DNA of 64,000 nucleotides from VGSG01 sp040756375. GTDB taxonomy: Bacteria; Desulfobacterota; Desulfomonilia; Desulfomonilales; Desulfomonilaceae. Of the stretch, positions 9,505 through 18,272 are shown piece by piece. Location: contig JBFLZC010000002.1 of assembly GCA_040756375.1 (NCBI GenBank), positions 310,001 through 374,000 on the forward strand, read 5' to 3'. Position 1 is the first letter of the stretch. Each line of letters opens with the position of its first letter. The notes beneath the pieces were generated by a model, which was not told where the DNA came from, ran no database searches, and saw nothing but the letters and a program-made list of their open reading frames with translations. Made by a program: the position numbers and the translations under genes.

Positions 9505-10713
9505 ATGAGGTTCTGGAAATCGCTAGTTGTGGGCATCTTGGGATTGGCCGTCTGCATGGGGCTTTTGGCCTCGGTCCAAGCCGCAGAGCCTGGCGTGACG
9601 GACAAAGAGATCAAGATCGGCGGAGTGGTCGACCTGTCCGGTCCCATTGCTTTCATGGGGAAAGGGGTGGCTCGCGGAGCCGGAACATACTTCAAATACA
9701 TAAATGACCAAGGCGGAGTTCAAGGCCGGAAGATCAACTATCTTGTGGAGGATGACGGTTATTCTCCACCCAAAGCGGTGGCCGCAGCCAAGAAACTAAT
9801 CGACCGTGATGAAGTCTTCTGCATGTTCATGGTTCTCGGCTCCGCCCAGTCTCTGGCCATGTATCCCTTGTTGGAAAAGGCCGGTGTCCCTCTTGTTCAG
9901 CCGGCGACGCAGAACAGCCATATTGCCGATCCGCCGAAGAAGTACCTCTTTCTCGCGGACCCCAACTACGTAACACAAGCCAAACTGGGGATTGAGTATG
10001 CCTTGGACGAACTGAAGATAAAGAGCCCCAAGGTGGGAATGATCTACCAGGACGATGAGCCCGGACACGATTATCGTGACGGCGTGAAGCTCGCCTGCAA
10101 GCAATACAAGCTGGATCTGGTGGCGGATGTGCCGTACAAACGAGGTACCGTGGATTTCTCCTCCCATGTGGCCAAATTGAAGGACACCGGCGCGGACCTC
10201 GTCATGATGTGGACGCTGGTGCGTGAACCCGCAGGCATTCTCAAGGAAGCCACCAAAGTTGAGTACAAACCTGTCTGGGTTACGGCCACTCCTTCCACCG
10301 ATAATATGGTCCTCCAAATTGCCGGTGACGCTGCTTTCTCCGGCAAAGGCTTTTACGGGACTGCTATAGCTTACATGTTCGAGCCCAACTACCCGCCCGC
10401 GGATGAGGTGTTCAAAATCTGGCCGAAATATAACGGCGACGCCAAACCGACTTTCTATGATTGGTATGGATGGGGTTGCGCCAAGATCCTCGTGGAAGGT
10501 CTCAACAAGGCCGGCGCCAACCCAACAAGAGCAGGACTGATAAAGGCGCTTGAAACTTTTACGGATTACAAGACCGGGGTATTCGGGCCCATAACGTGGC
10601 GAGCCGACAAGCGATACGGTAATCAGCAGTGCCTTATCGTGGCCCCCAAGAAGAATGCGGAAGGTCCTGCCACTTGGTCAGAGGTCGGACCCATGCGCAG
10701 CCCCAAATTCTAA
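9505..10713 (+). CDS. Periplasmic ABC substrate-binding protein, LivK family
   Basis: This is the extracytoplasmic receptor of the Liv-type transporter. It has a signal peptide with hydrophobic core LVVGILGLAVCMGLLA and likely cleavage after SVQA, then a Peripla_BP_6 fold beginning GVTDKEIKIGGVVDLSGP. ATG 9505 is chosen because AAGGAGGGAG lies just upstream and the signal peptide starts there; an upstream in-frame extension is not signal-like. The mature protein is about 375 residues. The ligand is unknown. The genes around it point to an organic acid that is then activated by the ligase encoded next. Confidence 0.9.
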   Translation: MRFWKSLVVGILGLAVCMGLLASVQAAEPGVTDKEIKIGGVVDLSGPIAFMGKGVARGAGTYFKYINDQGGVQGRKINYLVEDDGYSPPKAVAAAKKLIDRDEVFCMFMVLGSAQSLAMYPLLEKAGVPLVQPATQNSHIADPPKKYLFLADPNYVTQAKLGIEYALDELKIKSPKVGMIYQDDEPGHDYRDGVKLACKQYKLDLVADVPYKRGTVDFSSHVAKLKDTGADLVMMWTLVREPAGILKEATKVEYKPVWVTATPSTDNMVLQIAGDAAFSGKGFYGTAIAYMFEPNYPPADEVFKIWPKYNGDAKPTFYDWYGWGCAKILVEGLNKAGANPTRAGLIKALETFTDYKTGVFGPITWRADKRYGNQQCLIVAPKKNAEGPATWSEVGPMRSPKF

Positions 10714-10728
10714 GCGCATCATCTCGCA

Positions 10729-10760
10729 CCGCCCCGGCCCTCGTAGCGGGACCGGGGCGG
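10729..10760 (+). terminator. GC-rich hairpin between binding protein and ligase
   Basis: CCGCCCCGG pairs with CCGGGGCGG and encloses a further CCC/GGG pairing. The stem sits 15 bases after the binding-protein stop and 20 bases before the ligase start. It lacks a T-tract, so it may protect the upstream mRNA and partly attenuate transcription, which would give an excess of binding protein. Confidence 0.45.
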
Positions 10761-10780
10761 AATCGTCCGGAGACAACCAA

Positions 10781-12583
10781 ATGGAGCCTCAGACCGTTCC
10801 GACGCTGTTCTTGCAAGCAGTGGACAGATTCAAGGAGAGAGTGGCTCTTCGCGAGAAAGAGTTTGGTCTCTGGAGAGAGATTACGTGGGGGGAGTTCGCG
10901 CAGGATGTGCGATGGGCCTGCTTGGGATTGGTTGCCTTGGGGCTGAAGAAAGGCGCGCGCGTTTCCATAATCAGTGATAACAACCCTGAATGGTTCACTA
11001 CTGATCTTGCCGTCCAGTCCGCCGGCGGGACAACTGTCGGAATCTATACAACTAACTCACCTTTCGAGCTGAAATACATTGTGGAGCATTCGGAATCGCG
11101 GATTCTTTGTGTGCAGGACGAGGAGCAGCTAGACAAGGTCCTGGAGGTCCGGGAGGAGCTACCCTCTTTGGACAGAGTTGTTGTCTTTGACATGGAGGGA
11201 CTGAGGAATTTCAGAGACGACCGGGTAATGTCCTTCGAGGAGCTTCTGGCACTGGGCAAAGCCCACGAACAAGATCATCCTGACCTGTACGATGAACTCT
11301 TACAGGCCGTGACACCTGACGACATCGCCATATTCATTTATACCTCAGGCACCACAGGCATGCCCAAGGCGGCGATGCTGTCTCACGCGAACGTCATTTG
11401 GACCAACAAAGTCCTTAACGGACTCTGGGACACGAGCGACAGTGACGAACTTTTGTCTTTCCTTCCTCTTGCACATATCGCGGAGCGTAATGTGTCCATC
11501 TTCGGACCTCTGGTATCAGGGGCTACGGTAAACTTCGCAGAAAACATGGAAACGGTTCCTGAAGATATTAGAGAAGTTCAACCGACCATATTTTTCGCGG
11601 TTCCGAGAATATGGGAAAAGTTCTATTCCGGTGTCTTTCTCGCCATGAAAGATGCCATTTGGATTGCGCGGACGGTGTTCCGATGGGCCGCGAAGTTGGG
11701 CAACCAGGTGGCCGAGCTTCGCTTGGAACATCAGCCTGTCCCTTTGTGGCTGAGATTCCGCCACGCGGTCGCCGACTGGCTGGTCTTTCGAAACATTCGA
11801 AGGAGCCTGGGCATGGACCATGCTCGAGTTCTTGTGTCGGGCGGTGCGCCGGTCTCACCTGAAATACTCAAGTTCTTTCATGGAATGGGGGTTGAGCTTC
11901 GTGAAGTGTACGGACAGACAGAAGACTGCGGACCTACGACCGTCCACATGGGTGACGACATCGTCATCGGTACTGTGGGGAAGCCCATACCCGGCATAGA
12001 AGTCAAGATCGCAGAGGACGGAGAGATCTTGGTTAAAGGTCCGAACGTATTCCAAGGTTACTTCAAGAATCCGGAATTGACCGCGGAGACCATAGTCGAC
12101 GGTTGGCTGCACTCCGGTGACATCGGCGAGTTTGACGAACAAGGCAACCTAAGAATCACCGACAGAAAGAAAGACATCATAATAACTTCAGGCGGCAAAA
12201 ATATAACGCCGCAGCACATTGAAAACGAACTGAAGTTCAGCCCCTACATAAGTGACGCGGTTGTGATTGGTGACGGACAGAAATACCTTGTAGCGCTCAT
12301 CATGCTGGATGAGGAAAACGTCATGAAGTACGCACAGGATGAACGCATTCCGTTCACAACGTACAAGAGCCTTACCGAAGCCTCGGAGATAATAAAACTC
12401 GTCCAAGGAGAAGTGGACAACGTGAACAACAAGCTCGCCCGTGTGGAACAGATCAAGAAATTCAGGCTCCTTGATATTAAACTTACGTCGGAAGACGGTG
12501 AGCTGACCGCAACCATGAAACTGAAGCGCCGTTATATAAACCAGAAATACGAAGCTCTTATCAATTCAATGTATCGCGGCTGA
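10781..12583 (+). CDS. Long-chain-type AMP-forming acyl-CoA synthetase
   Basis: This 600-residue ligase has the phosphate loop FIYTSGTTGMPKAA, the adenine motif YGQTEDCG, the hinge SGDIGEFDEQGNLRITDRKK and the C-terminal DGELTATMKLKRR typical of FadD15-like long-chain enzymes. ATG 10781 follows CCGGAG; the upstream extension overlaps the preceding gene and is not conserved. It would charge the imported acid to its CoA ester. It differs clearly from the ligase at 296, so the locus has two activation enzymes, perhaps for the parent compound and for a released side chain. Confidence 0.92.
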   Translation: MEPQTVPTLFLQAVDRFKERVALREKEFGLWREITWGEFAQDVRWACLGLVALGLKKGARVSIISDNNPEWFTTDLAVQSAGGTTVGIYTTNSPFELKYIVEHSESRILCVQDEEQLDKVLEVREELPSLDRVVVFDMEGLRNFRDDRVMSFEELLALGKAHEQDHPDLYDELLQAVTPDDIAIFIYTSGTTGMPKAAMLSHANVIWTNKVLNGLWDTSDSDELLSFLPLAHIAERNVSIFGPLVSGATVNFAENMETVPEDIREVQPTIFFAVPRIWEKFYSGVFLAMKDAIWIARTVFRWAAKLGNQVAELRLEHQPVPLWLRFRHAVADWLVFRNIRRSLGMDHARVLVSGGAPVSPEILKFFHGMGVELREVYGQTEDCGPTTVHMGDDIVIGTVGKPIPGIEVKIAEDGEILVKGPNVFQGYFKNPELTAETIVDGWLHSGDIGEFDEQGNLRITDRKKDIIITSGGKNITPQHIENELKFSPYISDAVVIGDGQKYLVALIMLDEENVMKYAQDERIPFTTYKSLTEASEIIKLVQGEVDNVNNKLARVEQIKKFRLLDIKLTSEDGELTATMKLKRRYINQKYEALINSMYRG

Positions 12584-12629
12584 GTCCGTCGGCGAAAATT
12601 CGGGACTACATTTAACGTGGAGGACAAAG

Positions 12630-13655
12630 GTGGACATGACTGAGGAGGATCGACATTTTCTCACGCTTTTTCATGGACAGCGAGGATGGGATCGAGAGGC
12701 AAACACGTACGAGCGGAGAGATGACGGCGTCCACATAGAGGATTCTAATGACCAATGGGAGTGGTGGTATTTTGATTTCAGCTTTGGCAACGGTTACAAA
12801 GCCGCAGCTACTCTTCATTATCATAACATGATGATGCTGCCTCACGTCCCTACGATGCAGCTTTTCATTTATCCTCCAGACGCGCCGTCGAAGGCCAAGT
12901 TCTGGGCCCTGCGCCCGGGGCAAGAGAATTACGCGGCCCGGGACCGATGTCACGTCAAAATGGGAAATCTCTCGGCCGAAGACACCGGAGACGGGTATCG
13001 CCTGAATCTGGATATGAAAGACATGGGCATCGACCTGACCATCCGAAATGTGGTCCCACCGTGGAAGGCGGGATCTGGTGTGCTGTGGGCCGACTCCCAA
13101 ACAAACTTGGAAACCGGATGGATAGTAGCAGTGCCTCGCGGGGAGGTCCAGGGGACCCTGCGGGTAGACGGCCGAACCGTGGATGTCGAAGGACTCGCCT
13201 ACCATGATCACAACTATGGTAACGGCCCTATGGAGAAGGCTTTCCGAGGATGGTATTGGGGGCGACTCTTCGACCCCACCTATACCGTGGTCTACGGCTG
13301 GGTGCTTCCCAGAGACCCGAGCCGGCCGGTGGTCTCCCCGTTCATGCTGGCAAAAGATCGGAAAATAGTTGTGAGCACTGACAAAATGAATCTGGCTGTA
13401 CAGGAGTCCAGAGTAGACGACAGGTATGGATTCGATATGCCGATGCGCCTGACGATCGGTTGTAATGGACCCGGAGTCAGAGTCGATTGTCAACTTGTCA
13501 CGAAAAGTGTCGTTGAGACTCTGGCACTCCCGCGTGGCAACGGCTTCTTTCATTATTACAGATTCCTGGCCGAGTATCGGGCCTTAGTCAGGGTGGACGA
13601 TAAAGAGGACGCGGTGGAGGGAGAGACCTTCCACGAAGCCATGTACTTGGACTGA
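12630..13655 (+). CDS. CrtC/AttH-like (carotenoid 1,2-hydratase-related) protein
   Basis: The 341-residue protein has hallmarks of the CrtC/AttH lipocalin-like fold: NDQWEWWYFDFSFGNGY near the N-terminus and DHNYGNGP followed by WYWGRLFDPTYTVVYGW in the second half. CrtC members hydrate terminal isoprenoid double bonds; other members of the fold have unknown function. No signal peptide is seen, so it is probably cytoplasmic. GTG 12630 is chosen because GGAGG lies 6 bases upstream; ATG 12636 is an alternative. Its place between a CoA ligase and a phytoene-desaturase-like enzyme hints at a terpenoid or other polyene-like substrate, but this is inference. Confidence 0.72.
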   Translation: MDMTEEDRHFLTLFHGQRGWDREANTYERRDDGVHIEDSNDQWEWWYFDFSFGNGYKAAATLHYHNMMMLPHVPTMQLFIYPPDAPSKAKFWALRPGQENYAARDRCHVKMGNLSAEDTGDGYRLNLDMKDMGIDLTIRNVVPPWKAGSGVLWADSQTNLETGWIVAVPRGEVQGTLRVDGRTVDVEGLAYHDHNYGNGPMEKAFRGWYWGRLFDPTYTVVYGWVLPRDPSRPVVSPFMLAKDRKIVVSTDKMNLAVQESRVDDRYGFDMPMRLTIGCNGPGVRVDCQLVTKSVVETLALPRGNGFFHYYRFLAEYRALVRVDDKEDAVEGETFHEAMYLD

Positions 13656-13729
13656 GCGTCATAAGCCATAGTTTCCGAAAGGTTGGCGGTATTTCTCGTC
13701 GTTCACGAGCCGGATGGATAGAGGAGAAG

Positions 13730-15265
13730 ATGAATTCCCGGACGGATCGTTACGATGCGATCATGGTAGGCGCGGGGGTTGGCGGGCTCACCGTGGCGTC
13801 ACTGCTGGCCCATGAGGGCTGGAAAGTGGTGCTGATCGAACAAGCTGACAGAGTTGGTGGACGAGCCATGACTTTCCGCGGGGAAGAAATCATGGACAAG
13901 GGAGAGGAGTGGTACCGCACTGCATTGGGTAGCCAATACACGTGGTTGGCCAAAGCAAACCCGCGGTTTGAAGAGGTTCGCGGACGCCGACTCCTGGAAG
14001 GATACCAGCTCGATGTCGGGTACCATGGGGTTGCCTTGAACGGCCGCGGGTATTTCTACGATCTCGATCGGATCATCGGATCGGGTGAACAGGCCGGCGT
14101 AGAATTTGTGGGAAACGTGAACTCCACCTATATAGATAACGAGTGGTACCTGGATTTCCATGCCGGAAAGCTCGACCCGCGTATTAAGGCCATAGCCAAG
14201 CAAACCGGTCTCCCGTTCCTGGACTTCTACCTTGCTCCGCTCTCCATGACGAGGGAAGATTACGACCGATATGAGCGGGTATCCGTGGCGGAATGGTGCA
14301 GGCAAAAGGGGATCGCGGACAATCGCGTTCTGTTTGAGATGATCCACGCTGTTTCCACGCTTATCACGACCATCAACGATCCCGAGGAAATTTCCATTGG
14401 GGACATTTGGCGCTACATGGGTGAAATCCTCAACCCTCGTTTCTCAAAGGGAATCGCCAAGTGGCCGTCCGGATTTGTGAAAGGGGGTATTCAACGCTGG
14501 ATGGATTCAGTCGCGAATCGATTCAGGGCCATGAGTGGCGAGCTACTGTTGGAAACCCGAGTCCGTGAGATTTTGATCTCATCGGGAATGGTCCAAGGAG
14601 TGGTCGTGGGAAAGGACCGGGAGAAAAGAATGATACGGGCCCCCGTCGTCGTTAGCAATATCCCGACTCAGGATACGTTTCTACACGCTCCCCGGGAAGC
14701 GTTTCCACAGGACTGGGTGGAAAGAACCGAGAACTTGAGGGGATTCGGTTCCATAGCACCTTACTTTGGCCTGAACAAACTAGTGCTGCCGGAAGACCAG
14801 TGGGACAAAGGTGTCAAGGATACCGTGGCGATCCCCAAGAATAATGGCCTCAGCCACGATGTGTACATGTGTTGGAACATCCAGTCGCAGTCGGATCCTT
14901 TGTGCGCGCCCAAGGGCAAGCATTTGTTGACCGCGTACGCTCCCGTCGCGCAGGAGGAGGCGAAAGACCGAGAACTCATGCAGTGGGCCTGCGACCGCAT
15001 ACTAGACTATCTTGAAGGCAGATACCCCGGTTTTCGTGATTCCATCGACTGGGCGCTCTTTCCTGTAAGTTGGCGCTTGGAGGGTGTGGCCAAAGACATC
15101 AATCAAGCGGGCACTTTGAAATCTCCTGTCAAAGCGCCGGGCGTGGAAGGGCTCTTTTTTGCGGGCGATACCGTCCGGGGATATGGAGTGGCCATGGACT
15201 GCGCATGTGCCGCGGGCTTGATCTGCGCGTCCAAGATCACGGGAAAGGATTTCGGGGTTACATAA
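13730..15265 (+). CDS. FAD-dependent oxidoreductase, phytoene-desaturase-like
   Basis: This 511-residue protein has an N-terminal FAD fold (DAIMVGAGVGGLTVASLL, then EQADRVGGRAM) and the C-terminal GLFFAGDTVRGYGVAMDCA. It belongs to the same broad family as the enzyme at 4411 but is only distantly similar, with a longer middle domain. ATG 13730 follows GAGGAG. It is the last gene of the plus-strand unit and ends head-on against the minus-strand operon. It probably removes or rearranges hydrogen in a hydrophobic ring or polyene; the substrate is unknown. Confidence 0.8.
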   Translation: MNSRTDRYDAIMVGAGVGGLTVASLLAHEGWKVVLIEQADRVGGRAMTFRGEEIMDKGEEWYRTALGSQYTWLAKANPRFEEVRGRRLLEGYQLDVGYHGVALNGRGYFYDLDRIIGSGEQAGVEFVGNVNSTYIDNEWYLDFHAGKLDPRIKAIAKQTGLPFLDFYLAPLSMTREDYDRYERVSVAEWCRQKGIADNRVLFEMIHAVSTLITTINDPEEISIGDIWRYMGEILNPRFSKGIAKWPSGFVKGGIQRWMDSVANRFRAMSGELLLETRVREILISSGMVQGVVVGKDREKRMIRAPVVVSNIPTQDTFLHAPREAFPQDWVERTENLRGFGSIAPYFGLNKLVLPEDQWDKGVKDTVAIPKNNGLSHDVYMCWNIQSQSDPLCAPKGKHLLTAYAPVAQEEAKDRELMQWACDRILDYLEGRYPGFRDSIDWALFPVSWRLEGVAKDINQAGTLKSPVKAPGVEGLFFAGDTVRGYGVAMDCACAAGLICASKITGKDFGVT

Positions 15266-15322
15266 CAAGGAACGGTGAAAACGACGTCGAAGCAAAAGAA
15301 GCACTGACCTGGTGCCCACGCC

Positions 15323-15421
15323 GTAGGTCGGATTGAGTCCCGCGTTCTGCGCGGGACGAAATCCGACATCATGTCCAAAGTAACCTGTCGGGTTTCGTTG
15401 GGCTCAACCCGACCTACCTAG
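15323..15421. terminator. Compound hairpin between convergent operons
   Basis: GTAGGTCGGATTGAG near 15325 pairs with CTCAACCCGACCTAC near 15405-15419, and two inner hairpins are also possible (TCCCGCGTTCTGCGCGGGA; GTCGGGTTT with AACCCGAC). It lies between the plus-strand stop at 15265 and the minus-strand stop at 15485 and may end both transcripts. A related sequence (AACCTGTCGGGTTTCG...CGACCCGACCTACC) recurs at 42350-42391, so this is a dispersed repeat family. Confidence 0.55.
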
Positions 15422-15484
15422 ATTCACCGTTTGTTAGCGCAGTGGTATTACATCTTTGAAAGCGCAATGGTATCAGTTCGCATT

Positions 15485-16345
15485 TTACTGCTTTCGTATT
15501 CCCATTATCGCTCGTGCTTCGTCCGGAGTGGCCGGCTCTCTGTTCAGGCATCGGGCAATCTTGACGGCCCATTCGACCAATTCCCCGTTACCTTTGGCCA
15601 ACTCTCCATTGGGAACCCTTATGTTGTCCTCCAAGCCTACACGCATATGGCCGCCCATGAGGCAGGACTGCATAATCGCTGGGAACTCCTCAATGCCGAC
15701 GCCGCACGTCGTGAAGTTGGCACTCGGCGGAAGGGCGTGAACCATGTTTACGAAAGAGCCGGCCCTGAACGCCTGTCCGCCTGCCACTCCCCAGACGAAG
15801 TTGAAGTTCATCGGATCGGAGAAAAAGCCCTGTTTCATAATGAGAAGCACATTGTCCAGCCCGCCCATGTCGTATACTTCGATCTCCGGCTTGACCTCGT
15901 TTTCTTCCATCGCCTTTCCGAAGTCCTGCAACATGGTGAAGGTGTTATCAAAAAGATAATCAAAGACTATTTCGCCTGTCTTCCTGTTAATCGCCGCGAA
16001 ATTCATGGAATTCGTGTTGAGGGAGGCCATCTCCGGTTTGATTTCCACGATCTGCGTGATCCGTTGTTCCGGCGTCTTGAAAGGACCCACCGCCGAACTT
16101 AAGTTCACTATCAATTCCGGTGTCTTGTCCTTTATAGCGTTGTAAGTGTCCCGAATTCTGTCCACCTCATGTGTCGGCTGCCCGTCGTCGGTCCTCGGGT
16201 GAACATGTACCATCGCGGCGCCTGCTTGATACGCCTTGGAAGCTTCTACGGCGAACTCCTTCGGCGTATACGGAATATTCGGATTCTGTCCCTTCGACAT
16301 GTTTGAGCCGGACAGTGCGGCCGTGATGATAACTTTGCTTGACAT
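15485..16345 (-). CDS. Beta-keto acid cleavage enzyme (BKACE, DUF849 family)
   Basis: BKACE enzymes condense a beta-keto acid with acetyl-CoA to give acetoacetate and a new acyl-CoA, using a Zn ion. The metal-binding histidines appear as MVHVHPRTDDG (His47, His49) and GGHMRVGLEDN near the C-terminus; VGPF and VYDMGGLDN are also typical. ATG 16345 follows GGGAGGACC; an upstream extension has no similarity. At 286 residues the length is normal. It is the last gene of the long minus-strand operon, so it probably removes a C2/C4 unit late in the pathway. The specific keto acid is not predictable. Confidence 0.88.
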   Translation of the reverse strand: MSSKVIITAALSGSNMSKGQNPNIPYTPKEFAVEASKAYQAGAAMVHVHPRTDDGQPTHEVDRIRDTYNAIKDKTPELIVNLSSAVGPFKTPEQRITQIVEIKPEMASLNTNSMNFAAINRKTGEIVFDYLFDNTFTMLQDFGKAMEENEVKPEIEVYDMGGLDNVLLIMKQGFFSDPMNFNFVWGVAGGQAFRAGSFVNMVHALPPSANFTTCGVGIEEFPAIMQSCLMGGHMRVGLEDNIRVPNGELAKGNGELVEWAVKIARCLNREPATPDEARAIMGIRKQ

Positions 16346-16418
16346 AAGGTCCTCCCTGATGATGCTGACCGGCGAATGAGCCAAGTTTGTAATCTCACCG
16401 CTTATCGCGGCCACCTGT

Positions 16419-17069
16419 TTACCGCCCTGACATTACTGAACCCATACGCCCGAACCGTATTGCCGCGACCAATGAGTCCACGCTGTCAACAGCGGTTTCG
16501 AAAATCGTGCGGCACACACCGATAGCATCGAGGTCATGGGCATCGCTGCAACCGAGGCCCGCAATGTACTTTGCAGCCATCATCTTGCGCGCCATAGCTC
16601 GGCTCTCAGTGTCGTATGAAGGATGATCGATCTCCAAACCGTCCACTTCCCACTCACTTGTGGAAAACCCGCTTCCGTAAAAACCGTTCCCATGCTCCAG
16701 TCGCTTGAACGGGTGGGCAGCTATCACAATGCCGCCTTCTCCGTGGACCAGTTCGATGACTCGCTCTATGGACTTGTTGGATCCAAGGCTTACCGGATAA
16801 CCAAATACGAGAAACTCTCCTTGGAACGCCCCGGACTGTGAATAACAGGCCACCTCCTGGCCGGGAACAACCAAAAGGCCGTTGACGCCGCTCATCTTCA
16901 ATAGTTGTGCGATTTGGTCATCGGGCCACCTTATGCCGTGCTCGGTCAGGGCTATGGCCTCCAAGCCCACCTGCTTAGCCCTTTTCAAGGCCGCTACAGG
17001 ATCTATGTTGCTGCAACCGGAGTATCGGTTGGTATGAATATGAAGGTCCGCTTCCATCGGCCCGGTCAC
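16419..17069 (-). CDS. PHP-domain metal-dependent phosphoesterase-like protein
   Basis: The PHP motifs are visible: DLHIHTNRYSGC, ALTEHGIRW, an internal IAAHPF and the C-terminal GCSDAH. Together these provide a multinuclear metal site. PHP proteins hydrolyse phosphoesters, although some act on nucleotides or other substrates. The GTG start at 17069 overlaps the stop of the upstream acyl-CoA dehydrogenase (GTGA), so translation is coupled; ATG 17057 (MEADLHIH) is an alternative. A PHP protein inside a beta-oxidation operon is unusual and its role here is unknown. Confidence 0.8.
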   Translation of the reverse strand: MTGPMEADLHIHTNRYSGCSNIDPVAALKRAKQVGLEAIALTEHGIRWPDDQIAQLLKMSGVNGLLVVPGQEVACYSQSGAFQGEFLVFGYPVSLGSNKSIERVIELVHGEGGIVIAAHPFKRLEHGNGFYGSGFSTSEWEVDGLEIDHPSYDTESRAMARKMMAAKYIAGLGCSDAHDLDAIGVCRTIFETAVDSVDSLVAAIRFGRMGSVMSGR

Positions 17070-18205
17070 AATTTCATTTCTTTGCTGATAATCTCGTTCA
17101 TGATCTCGTATGTTCCGCCGCCAATGGAGAAGAGCCTCGAATCACGATAAAGACGCTCAACAAGGTACTCTCGACAGTAACCATAGCCCCCATGTATCTG
17201 GACCGCGTCGTAAACCACCTTGTCACAGGTCGATGTGGCGAAATTCTTGGCCATGCACACTTCCTTAAACGCTCTCCTGCTTTCTCCGATCATGGATGCC
17301 ACGCTGTAGTTGAATCTCTTGGACGCCTCCACCAGTGTGGCCATTTGGGCGAGCTTGTGACGTGTGACCTGGAAGCCGGTCAAAGGCTGTCCGAACGCGA
17401 ATCGCTCCCGCGCATACTTGATTGCCTGTTCGAGTGCCATCTCAGCTACCGTGTGAGCTTCTATCGCTAGATAGAGCCTTTCACGCTCGAAATTGATCAT
17501 GATCCCGGGGAAACCTTGATTTTCCTCTCCCAGCAGGTTCTCAACCGGAACCTCGCAGTCTACGAACGAAAGCTCGGCAGTGTCCGAGGCGTGCCATCCC
17601 ATCTTCTTGATGTTGCGGGAAACCGTGAACCCGGGAGCACCTTTCTCGATAACAAGGAGGCTTATCCCTTTAGCGCCCGGTCCGCCGGTGCGAACTGCCG
17701 TTGTTACAAAATCGGCCCGAGTGCCGCTTGTGATAAACATCTTGCTGCCGTTGACAATATAGCGATCGCCGTGCCGAACCGCCCTCGTCTGAAGATTCGC
17801 CACGTCAGACCCGCCGCCCGGCTCGGTGACCCCAAGTACGGCTATTTTTTCACCACGTAATACTGGGGGGATGAACTTCTGCTTCTGTTTCGGGGTGCCC
17901 AAGGCGAGAATAGGCGGTAAAGCTATACCGCATGAACCCAGGCTGGATGCGAGCCCCACGGAGCCACAGCGAATAATCTCTTCGATGTATACCACTTCAT
18001 GGAAGATGTCGCACGGCGTGCCTCCCAACTCTTCGGGCAGGCCAATGCCGAAATAACCCGCTACTCCCGCCTTCTGATAAAGCTCACGGGGAAAAGATTC
18101 CTCATCTTCCCATTTGTCAACGTGTGGCGCTATTTCCCTCTCTACGAACTTCCTCACGGAATCCCTGAGAATAGCGTGTGATCCGGCAAAAGGGCTTCCA
18201 TACAT
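17066..18205 (-). CDS. Acyl-CoA dehydrogenase (short-chain-type, 379 residues)
   Basis: A classical acyl-CoA dehydrogenase of normal length with the FAD/substrate signatures VTEPGGGSDVAN and QIHGGYGY and a C-terminal IGGGTYEIMNEI. The common Glu of the C-terminal motif is Gly here, as in isovaleryl-CoA-dehydrogenase-like members, where the base comes from another helix. ATG 18205 follows CCGGAG; the longer frame upstream is not conserved. It overlaps the PHP gene by four bases. It should desaturate an intermediate of the pathway and pass electrons to ETF. Confidence 0.9.
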   Translation of the reverse strand: MYGSPFAGSHAILRDSVRKFVEREIAPHVDKWEDEESFPRELYQKAGVAGYFGIGLPEELGGTPCDIFHEVVYIEEIIRCGSVGLASSLGSCGIALPPILALGTPKQKQKFIPPVLRGEKIAVLGVTEPGGGSDVANLQTRAVRHGDRYIVNGSKMFITSGTRADFVTTAVRTGGPGAKGISLLVIEKGAPGFTVSRNIKKMGWHASDTAELSFVDCEVPVENLLGEENQGFPGIMINFERERLYLAIEAHTVAEMALEQAIKYARERFAFGQPLTGFQVTRHKLAQMATLVEASKRFNYSVASMIGESRRAFKEVCMAKNFATSTCDKVVYDAVQIHGGYGYCREYLVERLYRDSRLFSIGGGTYEIMNEIISKEMKL

Positions 18206-18272
18206 TTTTTCTCCGGAAACGCGGGTTGCGTCATACCCGCAAACGAGTAGCTGCAAATTTCGTTCGGGTTAA

